Origin: VXPQ01 sp965248175
GTDB taxonomy: Bacteria > Bacteroidota > Rhodothermia > Rhodothermales > VXPQ01
Assembly: GCA_965248175.1 (NCBI GenBank)
Contig: OZ252093.1
Span: 496,001-560,000 of the forward strand
Reading direction: 5' to 3'
DNA length: 64,000 nucleotides
Below, in pieces: positions 34,535 through 42,760 of this stretch. Position 1 is the stretch's first letter. Each line of letters begins with the position of its first letter. A model generated the notes under the pieces. It saw nothing but the letters and a program-made list of their open reading frames with translations. It had not been told where the DNA came from and ran no database searches. A program made the translations under genes and the position numbers.

Positions 34535-35959
34535 GGCTGTCGTAGCTCAACAACTGATTCATAGAGACGGCTTCCATGTACGACTTTTCCTGCACGCACA
34601 CTGGAATTGACTATGCTATTTCCGATCCGAGTATTGCGAGGAAAATGAATATCCGATACTATCAGCCCATGCTGTTCTGCAATCTTCGCCAAAAAAAGAT
34701 CAGTCGGAATTGAAACGCCTTGCAGGATGCTGTTTCCAATTACTACCAAAGCGGTCGCTCCCGGGCGAAGGCACCATCTAACACCCGTAATGAACCGCAC
34801 ACAGTCGTTGAAATACAGCGCAGCGTAATTTGCCCATCCCTGCCCGCCGTATATCCCTTTTTCAGGGTTCTTACTGCGAACTTCAGCAACTACTCTGCGA
34901 ATTTCAGCATCCTCAATAGCCGAGTCCAACTCGACCTGATTTCGATCCCTGGCATTCTGCCAGTACGTGCCGAAGTTCAAGTTTTCCAACTGTTTTAGAT
35001 CCCGGGGAGAATGACAAAAACCAAGCCAATATAAATGTGGTCGAGTATTTCGGTTATAATGATAATTGTTCAGATTAAGGTGGAGACGTGACAAGCAAAT
35101 CCACGCTTTGGGGTAAAATATCCTTATATCCATCAAAAAATGACTTCAGAAAAACGCGGCCGTCTCTTCGCTTTCCTTCAATACGTTTGTTCCGGTACCA
35201 AATAACATCATCTGCCATTTGAGATAATTTTCCGGTAAGTGTTTCTATGACAGGGAAATCATTCACTTCAGGACGACCCACGGTTGACTTCCTTCCCAGG
35301 CTGGGCTCGTAGGAGTAGTTAGAATAATGCACCATGGTAGAGGCAAATGCGAGACGGAAAAAATTTGCAATATGAGGATCCTTTTGACTATTGCAAAAAT
35401 CCAATGCCAGCAAAACTTTATGCAACACTTTCGGGCTGTAGAATGGGGTACGCGTTCGAAAACCCTTGGGCGGGACGGTGCATGGCTCGATCTTTTTGAC
35501 CATCGCTTCACGCCCGAATGATCGAAACGCATCAATGGCATCCCGAAGATGATCAACTTTGACACGGTGAGCTTTTAGCTTTGTCCTTGACGCGAATGTA
35601 GCATAGGGGTTTATTTCGAAACCAACAGCTTCGTGTCCAGCAATATCTGCCTCGACAAGAGAGGTCCCTACACCGGCAAAAGGGTCGAGTACCGTACCCG
35701 GGGCTTCGATAAACCGACCCAGGGCGTCTTCGACAAAATCTTTGGAAAATCCGGCAATCCACGGAACCCATCGGTGTACCGGGACATCGCGGTTTGCGGT
35801 AACGGCAGGATCGCGAAAAACTTTTTCGCCAGCCGGTTTTCCGTTCGAGGAAATTACCGCATCGAATCCAGGTAACATGGGTTCCCGCCAACTACGAGAG
35901 ACATCGGCGCCACGCCTGAGCCGCCCGCTCTCACCCGCATATGTTCCCTCTGCCTCCAT
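34531..35959 (-). pseudogene. DNA amino-methyltransferase of the R-M pair, frameshifted at its catalytic motif
   Basis: From 35959, 294 residues include the AdoMet motif TVLDPFAGVGTSLVEADIAGHEAVGFEINPYA and end TSPP followed by a TAA at 35075-35077. Without one A in CCTTAATCTG the frame reads TSPPYLNNYHYNRNTRPHLYWLGF and continues to 34531. TSPPY is motif IV of N4-cytosine (less often N6-adenine) methyltransferases, so the extra base falls exactly in the active site. The C-terminal part includes QGWANYAALYFNDCVRFI and LRPGATALVVIGNSI. It overlaps the endonuclease start by 4 bases, as in a coupled R-M operon. Real single-base mutation or sequencing error; otherwise the gene is complete. Confidence 0.85.
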
Positions 35960-36190
35960 AGGTCTCTCAAGGGCGATTTTTCAACTTCTGTGGATACGGC
36001 ACAGACAACACAACCCCTCGGCTGGACAACCGTATGAACCAATCCGGCAGCGGCTGTACCGCCGAACTGAAAAAAACGGGGATGCTTTAACACTACTGCC
36101 TCCTTGAGTGACCTTTTCAGAGGAAGGTGGCTTCCCGGAGGATAACGCGTCAAGCTAAGTGATCAGTATACGCACCGACGGCGTTAAGTT
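35960..36190. other. Upstream region of the R-M operon
   Basis: No gene recognised. It would contain the promoter of the methyltransferase-endonuclease operon (minus strand). Base composition is more AT-rich towards the IS1595 boundary. It ends in TTAAGTT, the 7-base target duplication of the adjacent element. Confidence 0.4.
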
Positions 36191-36271
36191 AGGGAATTAT
36201 AAGGAATTGTTGACGGCCTGCGATCTTCCTCGTATACAGGCCCCTGCAGTATAGGGCTTTATAGGTATACG

Positions 36272-36590
<319 letters not shown>

Positions 36591-37533
36591 TTAAGCCACC
36601 AGCGTTCTGTACCGGAGCCGCTTGCCCACCATTGCGCAGGCGACAAGGCCCATCTGTTCCAGCGTGTCGAGTTCGCGCAATCCGTGGCGGCCTGAGAAAT
36701 CCGCCACATAGCGGTGAAGGTGCTTGCGGCTCATCTTGTGGTATACGCCCTTGTGTGCTCGTTTGAGGGTTGCCCAGAACGATTCTATGCCGTTGGTGTG
36801 CGCCATGCCGCGTACGTATTCGCCTACCGAGTGCTGGACGCTCGCAAGGTCGTAGATGTACCGGCAGACCCGCGTATGCCTTGTTGTCGTCCGTGTAGAC
36901 GACCGCACCCAATTCGGCGTTGTCCAGAACGAAGCCTTGCAACGTCCGGCTTGTCGTATTCTGCACGACTTCCGCCTTGATCTTGCCAGTGGCCCGATCC
37001 TTTGCTCCGACAACGGCGGTCTTGCCTACAGTTCCCCGGCCAGCGTGGAGTTTCTTCGATTCGTGCTTGTTCGATTCCGTGCCCCCTACGTACGTCTCAT
37101 CGACTTCAACGGGGCCGCCGAACAGGTCGTTATCGGCGCCCTCGAACGCCTTGCGGATGCGTTGGAGCAGGTGCCACGCCGAGTTCTGCGCGATCCCGAT
37201 ATCCCGATGCAGTTTCATCGAGGAAACGCCTTTCAGATTTGTCGTATGCAGGTAAATCGCATACGCCCATTTGCGGAGCGACAGATTCGACCCCTCCATG
37301 ACCGTTCCGACCTTGACGGAAAAGTACTTGCGGCAGTCGGTGCACCAGTAGGGCATGCAATGATGAGACGCTTCGCGGGTGCGTGTTCCCTTGCAGCGCG
37401 GGCAATGGCGACCGTCCGGCCAGATACGAGATTCGAACCACTTGCGGGCCGCTTCCTCGTCGGGAAACATATCGGCCAGTTGCATCAGGGTAATGCCGCT
37501 GCGGTGCGCTTTTCCAGGTGCTACATGTGCCAT
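36591..37533 (-). pseudogene. IS1595-family transposase, frameshifted
   Basis: From the ATG at 37533 (MAHVAPGKAHRSGITLMQLADMF) the protein has the zinc ribbon (CPRCKGTRT...CTDCRKYFS), the conserved NLKGVSSMKLHRDIGI stretch and the first two catalytic regions (PVEVDETYVGG, VVYTDDNKAY). One extra C in CTGCCGGTAC (plus strand about 36861-36864) then shifts the frame. In the neighbouring frame the remainder reads YIYDLASVQHSVGEYVRGMAHTNGIESFWATLKRAHKGVYHKM, with the last catalytic Glu, to a stop at 36591. About 11 C-terminal residues are missing compared with the copy at 62839, lost at the junction with the methyltransferase fragment. Confidence 0.88.
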
Positions 37534-37614
37534 GACGGTCTCCATTTTGTGCACCTGTAATAATACGATATTTATTCCCTCTTGTCAACAATTCCTTATA
37601 ATTCCCCTTAAGTT

Positions 37615-37705
37615 GCAAGACGCACACCCTGCCCTGTAGCTCAATTGGCAGAGCACCTGACTCTGGATCAGGGGGTTCCAGGTTCGAATCCTGGCAGGGC
37701 AGCAA
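37615..37705. repeat. Direct repeat, right copy (island boundary)
   Basis: Second copy of the 91-base repeat at 33798-33888, again with a complete tRNA-Gln. It begins immediately after the 7-base target duplication of the IS1595-type element. Confidence 0.85.
37630..37702 (+). tRNA. tRNA-Gln (CTG), right copy
   Basis: 73-nt cloverleaf with the same acceptor, anticodon CTG and T-arm as the copy at 33813. Two substitutions: A for G just before the anticodon stem and G for A just after it. Both copies look foldable and functional. Confidence 0.95.
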
Positions 37706-37713
37706 AGGGGGGC

Positions 37714-38640
37714 TTACCGCACCGCTTCGTGAACGATGCGGGCGATCCCGGCGCCGGCCTGTGAGGCTGCGGCGTGGTCGTCGAACCCTTCCGTCAGAAT
37801 GACCAGCACGTACGGCGGCGCATTCTCCGGGTAGACGATCGCCGCGTCATGAGTAATGCCCGTAATCCAGCCCGTCTTGTGGGCAACCCGCGCCGTGCCC
37901 GGCAGTCCTGCCGGAATCATCTCATTGAATTCCTGCCCCAACAGGATATCCCTCATCTCCTCGCTGGCTGCGCGTGAAACCGCCTCGTTGCGGCGTATGG
38001 CGTCGAGCAGTACGGCGAGATCCGAGGCGGTGGCCGTATTATTCAGCCCCCGTTCAAACGCCTTGATGTCCTCCACCCCGCGCAGCACGCGCATCGTCCG
38101 CGCGCCCATGCTCTCCATGGTGCGCTGCACCGAATCGGCCTTCACCAACTCAATGATCAGATTCGTGGCGAGGTTCGAGGACATCGTGATCATGCGCGTG
38201 GCGAGGTCGCGGATCGGCAGCGAGCGTCCGGTGTGTTCGTAGAGCGCGTCGTCGGAGTCGTCCCCGATGCGAAACAGCGAACCGTCCACGATGGACGTGA
38301 AATCGTTTTCGACCAGCAGGGAATCGTCGAGCGAGAAGCGGCCCGCTGCGGCTTGCCGGTATACCTCGATCAGCACCGGCGCCTTCATGGTGCTTGCGGC
38401 ATGAAAAACCCGGTCGCCCTGTATCGAAAGGTGCGTGCCGGTTTCCGGATCGATCAGCGCCACGGCGATCTCCGCCTGCGGCCAGGCGGAAACGAACGAT
38501 TCGATGTTTGCTTTCAGGGCCTCGGAAGAGGGGCGCATGTTCTGATCCTGATGGGAACATCCCGACGCCGGCAGGCACAGAACGGCGAAAAGCCATGCGG
38601 AAAACCGAAAGTCACAGCATGCTTCAGCCTGCATCTTCAT
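37714..38640 (-). CDS. Class A beta-lactamase, predicted lipoprotein
   Basis: A 308-residue serine beta-lactamase. The signal peptide ends in LPASGC, a lipobox, so the enzyme is membrane-anchored. Active-site parts: STMK (Ser about 83, Lys about 86), MSSN in place of the SDN loop, ERGLN matching the class A ExxLN that holds the deacylating Glu166, and HKTG. The Glu supports true lactam hydrolysis and argues against a simple D,D-peptidase. The start at 38640 was chosen because ATGA overlaps the stop of the upstream sulfatase; upstream in-frame codons are out-of-phase sulfatase sequence. The SSN variant and the sulfatase partner are unusual. Spectrum unknown; may be a housekeeping chromosomal enzyme. 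Confidence 0.85.
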   Translation of the reverse strand: MKMQAEACCDFRFSAWLFAVLCLPASGCSHQDQNMRPSSEALKANIESFVSAWPQAEIAVALIDPETGTHLSIQGDRVFHAASTMKAPVLIEVYRQAAAGRFSLDDSLLVENDFTSIVDGSLFRIGDDSDDALYEHTGRSLPIRDLATRMITMSSNLATNLIIELVKADSVQRTMESMGARTMRVLRGVEDIKAFERGLNNTATASDLAVLLDAIRRNEAVSRAASEEMRDILLGQEFNEMIPAGLPGTARVAHKTGWITGITHDAAIVYPENAPPYVLVILTEGFDDHAAASQAGAGIARIVHEAVR

Positions 38641-40109
38641 CGGAAGTATTTCTGCACCACTTCCTCGGGCTGCCACCGGTCAGGTGTGCGGACGATGTCC
38701 GAGTAATCGAACTCCATCGGCATACGGGTTTCGGCGGTCAGGGGATGCGGGTCATCGGCCTCCTGTTGCGCAGATTCGAGGAGCGCCATCAGGCGCGCCT
38801 GCTCCTCGCCATACGCCGGATCGTCCGCAAGATTGCGCAGCTCGTACGGGTCCGCATGCAGGTCGAAAAGCTGCGTATAGTGGATCTTGGGGTAGCGGAT
38901 CAGCTTCCATCGATCTTCCACCACGGACCTATGCAGATCCTCATAGGCCAGAAAAAGATGCTCCCGTAGCGACGTACGCTCTCCCTTCCACAAGACGGAC
39001 AAATCCTGTGCATCCACACCGGCGGGCGCCTCGACGCCGGCCATGCCCAGCACGGTGGCAAAGAGATCGTGCAAATACACGAGTGCGTGGGTTTCGCCCT
39101 GCGGAATACCGGGGCCCTGCACGACAAGCGGCGTCTTTGCACTGTGCTCGTACAGGTTCTGTTTTCCGAGCAGGCCATGCCGCCCCACCGCGAGGCCGTG
39201 ATCGGACGCAAACACGATCACGGTATTTTCAAGGCCCTGCTCATGCAGTTCGCTCAGGATCCGCCCGATTTCCTCGTCCATGTGCGTAATGAGCCCGTAG
39301 TACTCGGCAAGCTGGTCGCGTATGACGTCCGGACGCCGGGGCCACCCCGCAAGCACCTCATCCCGGATAGCCATGCGCCCGATATGAAACGGATGGGCCG
39401 GCAGATAATTGGGGGGCAGGGGCATGCCCGTTCCAGCATAGTCCGCCGCATGGCTGGCAGGCGGCGTCCGGGGGTCGTGGGGTACGGTGAAGGACACATA
39501 GGCCAGGAAGGGGGTATCCCGATCCGATGCGCCATAGTTCTTCAGAAAATCCACGGCCGCATCGGCAAACCGCGTCGTGGAAAAACCCTGCATGACGGGC
39601 TCCGTGAAGCTGCCGTCGGCCTGCAGATGCTCCAGCGATATGTTGAAATGATTGGCCATACCGCCAAAAAACACGGCGTTGCCCTCCCCAAAACTGCGTG
39701 CAAACGACGAGCGGCTCTGGTGCCATTTGCCCGTGCCGAATGTCCGGTAGTCCGCCTCCCGGAGGATTTCCGGGAACGTGCGCACGGAATCCAGATTGTC
39801 GTAGACGCGGAACAGGCTGCGCCCGCTCATCAGCATCGCCCGGCTGGGCGCGCAGACGGCCCCATGGTGGGCGCCCATGTTGTAGGCTCGCCGGAACGAG
39901 TACCCATCCTCGATGAGGCGATCCAGGTTCGGGGAACGGATATATCCGTTCCCGTACGCACCGATGGCGTCGGCCTGCAGATCGTCGGCGAAGAGAAACA
40001 GGATGTTAGGGGGAGGGGCGGAAGCGTCCGGAGCGGTATCCACCGAACAGGCCGCAGCGAAGACGGCAAGGAAAGCGAAAACGCCGAGGCGCAAAAAGAG
40101 GCGATTCAT
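38637..40109 (-). CDS. Sulfatase, lipoprotein
   Basis: A 490-residue alkaline-phosphatase-fold sulfatase. The lipobox FAAAC (Cys about 21) predicts a lipid anchor. NILFLFADDLQADAIGAYGN gives the metal Asp pair; CAPSR (Cys about 86) is the formylglycine site; GKWHQSR, FVSFTVPHDPR and IVFASDHGLAVGRHGLLGKQNLYEHS complete the active site, the last being typical of the choline- and heparan-sulfatase-like branch. It needs a formylglycine-generating enzyme, which is not in the window. It overlaps the beta-lactamase gene by 4 bases. Substrate: a sulfated sugar, not further predictable. Confidence 0.92.
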   Translation of the reverse strand: MNRLFLRLGVFAFLAVFAAACSVDTAPDASAPPPNILFLFADDLQADAIGAYGNGYIRSPNLDRLIEDGYSFRRAYNMGAHHGAVCAPSRAMLMSGRSLFRVYDNLDSVRTFPEILREADYRTFGTGKWHQSRSSFARSFGEGNAVFFGGMANHFNISLEHLQADGSFTEPVMQGFSTTRFADAAVDFLKNYGASDRDTPFLAYVSFTVPHDPRTPPASHAADYAGTGMPLPPNYLPAHPFHIGRMAIRDEVLAGWPRRPDVIRDQLAEYYGLITHMDEEIGRILSELHEQGLENTVIVFASDHGLAVGRHGLLGKQNLYEHSAKTPLVVQGPGIPQGETHALVYLHDLFATVLGMAGVEAPAGVDAQDLSVLWKGERTSLREHLFLAYEDLHRSVVEDRWKLIRYPKIHYTQLFDLHADPYELRNLADDPAYGEEQARLMALLESAQQEADDPHPLTAETRMPMEFDYSDIVRTPDRWQPEEVVQKYFR

Positions 40110-40296
40110 GTCATTTATGTGGGCAGGTCTCGAAAAGGGGTATCTCTTGTCAGGAATGTAGGGAGTTCTAAAATATCATTTTGGGGGAAGTGCGGGAATC
40201 CCGGGTTCCGGGTAAACACTAAACTACTTCAACCTGTAGCGGCCTCAATGAGCCGGACGCCTTCAGGGAAGGTGTACCCGTTTGCCTCCACGGAGA

Positions 40297-40340
40297 CATT
40301 GCCGTGTACCCGTATCCGCATAGTCCCGATACGGATCTTT
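40297..40340. repeat. 3'-flank repeat shared with the protease gene
   Basis: About 44 bases after the remnant gene (ATTGCCGTGTACCCG and onward) recur after the intact protease gene at 42719-42762. They include an inverted repeat CCGTATC/GATACGG that may act as a transcript end. Confidence 0.7.
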
Positions 40341-41089
40341 TATCGGATACGCACGAAGCGCCCCACCTGCACCACACTGCCTTTTGGCGATGACGCATGC
40401 ACCCGGTACAGGTATAGCCCCGAGGGTAGCGAAGCTCCGGTTAACTCTATACTGTGGTTCCACCAGGCTGCCAAATCAACCGAAGGGACCGTCAATACAC
40501 GGCGGCCCACCACATCCATCACCTCAACCGTCACACGGGCGGGCCACGGAAGGTCCATCATCAGACGTGTGGAATGCCGGAAGGGATTGGGATAGTTGCC
40601 ATGCAAGACCAACGCTTGCGGCAACGATTCATCTTCTGCACCGACCGGAAAAATCACCTCGATACTATTAAGGTCAGACTGTCAGTGGATCCGTTCGCAT
40701 CGGTGGCCTTGTACGTATAAGGTGTGGCCGGCGTGACTACCGTCGGCATCCCGGTGATAGTACGCGTCGCTTTGTCAAAGGCCAATGCTTCCGGCAGTGC
40801 GGGCGTCAACGTATAGTCAATCGGCGATACGCCCTCAATAGCTTCGGGCAAGACGAGTGGGGCAATAGGCTGCGCATGCACAAAGGATTGGTCTGGCACG
40901 TTGTCTGCAAAATGGATTCCGCTACAGGTAGGACCACTTTTGCTTATGAGGCTGCCGAGCCATGCCTGGAACGCATCATCCGCTGGCGCGCATAGGTCCT
41001 GGCCACCAAAGTGCAGGGACCTAAGATTTGTCAACTGCATAAGGCTCTTCGGCAGCCTGCCCGTCAGTGCGTTGTCCCGCAGCCTTAGC
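40340..41089 (-). pseudogene. 3' remnant of a protease/LRR gene with T9SS sorting domain
   Basis: The last 245 or so codons of a gene closely related to 42761-45757. From 41089: end of an LRR (LRDNALTGRLPKSLMQLTNLRSLHFGGQDLCAPADDAFQ), the Ig-like stretch (IDYTLTPALPEALAFDKATRTITG), then, after a 2-base insertion in CCTTAATAG near 40670 that stops the frame at 40654, the T9SS domain (LVLHGNYPNPFRHSTRLMMDL to GRFVRIR). The protease domain and most repeats are gone; IS481 starts exactly at 41090. Amino acid differences from the intact gene show it was a separate paralogue and not a fresh copy. Confidence 0.88.
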
Positions 41090-42120
41090 TGTGATCTCTC
41101 AGTAGGTTGTTCATTCGCGCCTGATGCCCGAGTTTATTAGGGATATGTGAACCGAAAGTCAGGGAGAGAGCCGAACGGACATTCACAAGAATGCCCGATT
41201 GACGCCGAAAGGTCGAGAGATTCTGGTGCGTCGCATCGTTAACGGGGGGCTTCGCGTCGAGGAAGCCGCCCAAGCCTCAGGGGTCAGCGTACGCACGGCC
41301 TACAAGTGGCTGGCCCGATATCGGGCACAGGGACGAAGAGGTCTCCGGGACCGTTCTTCGCGTCCGCTCGGCTGCCCGCATCGCATCCCGGAAGCGCAAC
41401 GTGCGGCGATCCTGGCCCTGCGCCGCGCCCGGTGCACCTATCGCGAGATTAGCCGAAGAACCGGGGTGGCGCACAGCACGGTGGGCCGGATCGCCCAGCA
41501 GGCCGGATTGAACCGATTGTCCCATCTGGACCCTCCGGTTGCGTTTCTGCGTTACGTCTACCCCCATCCGGGCGACCTGTTACACCTGGACATCAAGCGG
41601 TTAGGGCGTTTTGTGCGTCCGGGCCATCGGGTCACCGGAATCCGGGGCCAAGGCTCCAGGGGCGCCGGATGGGAATACGTGCATGTGGCCATCGACGATC
41701 ATTGCCGAGTGAGCTTTGCGTGCATCCAACCCGGCGAGACCGCGCACAGCGCCTGTAGCGCGTTGCTCGACACCCTGCGCTACTTCCGAACCCTCGGTGT
41801 CGCCTTCACACGCGTAATGACCGACAACGGCTCCTGCTACCGCTCGAAACGCTTCGCAAAACTGTGCCGACGACTGAAACTGCGCCATATCCGCACTCGG
41901 CCCTATACCCCGAGAACCAACGGCAAAGCCGAACGCTTCATCCAAACCGCACTGCGCGAATGGGCCTACGCACGCGCCTACGACAACTCCAGCCAGCGCG
42001 GCGAGTACCTCCCCTGTTGGCTGCACCGATACAATTGGCATCGACCACACGCCAGCTTGAAATATCGAACACCCATCCAATCCCTGAATATCCCGCTGAA
42101 CAACGTGGTGGGTTTACACA
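41090..42120 (+). mobile_element. IS481-family element, intact copy
   Basis: The left end TGTGATCTCTCAGTAGGTTGTT is shared with the copy at 3099. The right end is placed at 42120, where AACAACGTGGTGGGTTTACACA read backwards gives TGTG...GTTGTT. The left flank is the LRR gene remnant, while the right flank is the interior of an IS3 orfB, so the element no longer sits in its original target. Confidence 0.75.
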
Positions 42121-42215
42121 GCTACTTCAACACAGAGCGCCCCCACCAAGGACTTGACAACCGAACCCCCGACGACGTATTCTACAAACGAAAACCGCTC
42201 GCCAAAGCGGCATAA
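41199..42215 (+). CDS. IS481-family transposase, fused in frame to an IS3 tail
   Basis: A 338-residue open frame. Residues 1-307 or so are an IS481 transposase: helix-turn-helix (AAQASGVSVRTAYKWLARYRAQGRRGL) and rve core with LLHLDIKRLGRF, RVMTDNGSCYRSK and RTNGKAERFIQTALREW for the DDE triad. The copy is free of the stop present at 3439. The start codon is TTG at 41199; the open frame extends upstream (HKNARLTPKG) without an ATG. Beyond NNVVGLHS the frame crosses the element's right end at 42120 and reads YFNTERPHQGLDNRTPDDVFYKRKPLAKAA, which is IS3 OrfB. The extra 30 residues come from the neighbouring fragment; whether they disturb activity is unknown. Confidence 0.88.
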   Translation: MTPKGREILVRRIVNGGLRVEEAAQASGVSVRTAYKWLARYRAQGRRGLRDRSSRPLGCPHRIPEAQRAAILALRRARCTYREISRRTGVAHSTVGRIAQQAGLNRLSHLDPPVAFLRYVYPHPGDLLHLDIKRLGRFVRPGHRVTGIRGQGSRGAGWEYVHVAIDDHCRVSFACIQPGETAHSACSALLDTLRYFRTLGVAFTRVMTDNGSCYRSKRFAKLCRRLKLRHIRTRPYTPRTNGKAERFIQTALREWAYARAYDNSSQRGEYLPCWLHRYNWHRPHASLKYRTPIQSLNIPLNNVVGLHSYFNTERPHQGLDNRTPDDVFYKRKPLAKAA

Positions 42216-42277
42216 TCCGACGCGACAGTACACTTAAAAACACGAAAAAAACTGTCCGGTTTTTACGGACCATTTCT
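42121..42277 (+). mobile_element. IS3 right-end fragment 1
   Basis: 157 bases: the last codons of IS3 orfB (YFNTERPHQGLDNR onward) and the right terminal repeat ending GGACCATTTCT. No left part. First of three such fragments in a row. Confidence 0.88.
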
Positions 42278-42498
42278 GAAGTCTACCGGCACGCCTACGA
42301 GACGGTGAGCGAGGCCAGGAAGGGAATTGCCGACTACCTGCGTTACTTCAACGAGGAACGTCCTCACCAGGGACTTGACAACCGAACCCCCGACGACGTA
42401 TTCTACAAACGAAAACCGCTCGCCAAAGCGGCATAATCCGACGCGACAGTACACTTAAAAACACGAAAAAAACTGTCCGGTTTTTACGGACCATTTCT
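42278..42498 (+). repeat. IS3 right-end fragment 2 (tandem unit)
   Basis: 221 bases starting within orfB (GAAGTCTACCGGCACGCC) and ending at the right terminal repeat. The next unit starts at the same internal base, so the two form a true tandem repeat with period 221. Confidence 0.92.
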
Positions 42499-42718
42499 GA
42501 AGTCTACCGGCACGCCTACGAGACGGTGAGCGAGGCCAGGAAGGGAATTGCCGACTACCTGCGTTACTTCAACGAGGAACGTCCTCACCAGGGACTTGAC
42601 AACCGAACCCCCGACGACGTATTCTACAAACGAAAACCGCTGCCCATAGCGGCATAACCCGACGCGACAGTACACTTAAAAACACAAAAAAACTGTCCAG
42701 TTTTTACGGACCATTTCT
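42499..42718 (+). repeat. IS3 right-end fragment 3 (tandem unit)
   Basis: 220 bases, nearly identical to the previous unit; it differs by one missing G in the ACACGAAAAAAAC run, a CTGCCCATAGCGG variant near the orfB stop and CCAG in place of CCGG in the end. The 3' flank of the protease gene follows directly. Confidence 0.92.
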
Positions 42719-42760
42719 ATTGCCGTGTACCCGTATCCGCATAGTCCCGATACGGATCTT

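Noticed and set aside
34720..34998. 92-codon plus-strand frame inside the methyltransferase gene
   Set aside because: Opposite strand of the conserved C-terminal half of the methyltransferase; no domain.
42278..42718. Possible CRISPR or satellite repeat
   Set aside because: The 221-bp units are ends of an IS3 element with coding sequence for OrfB.
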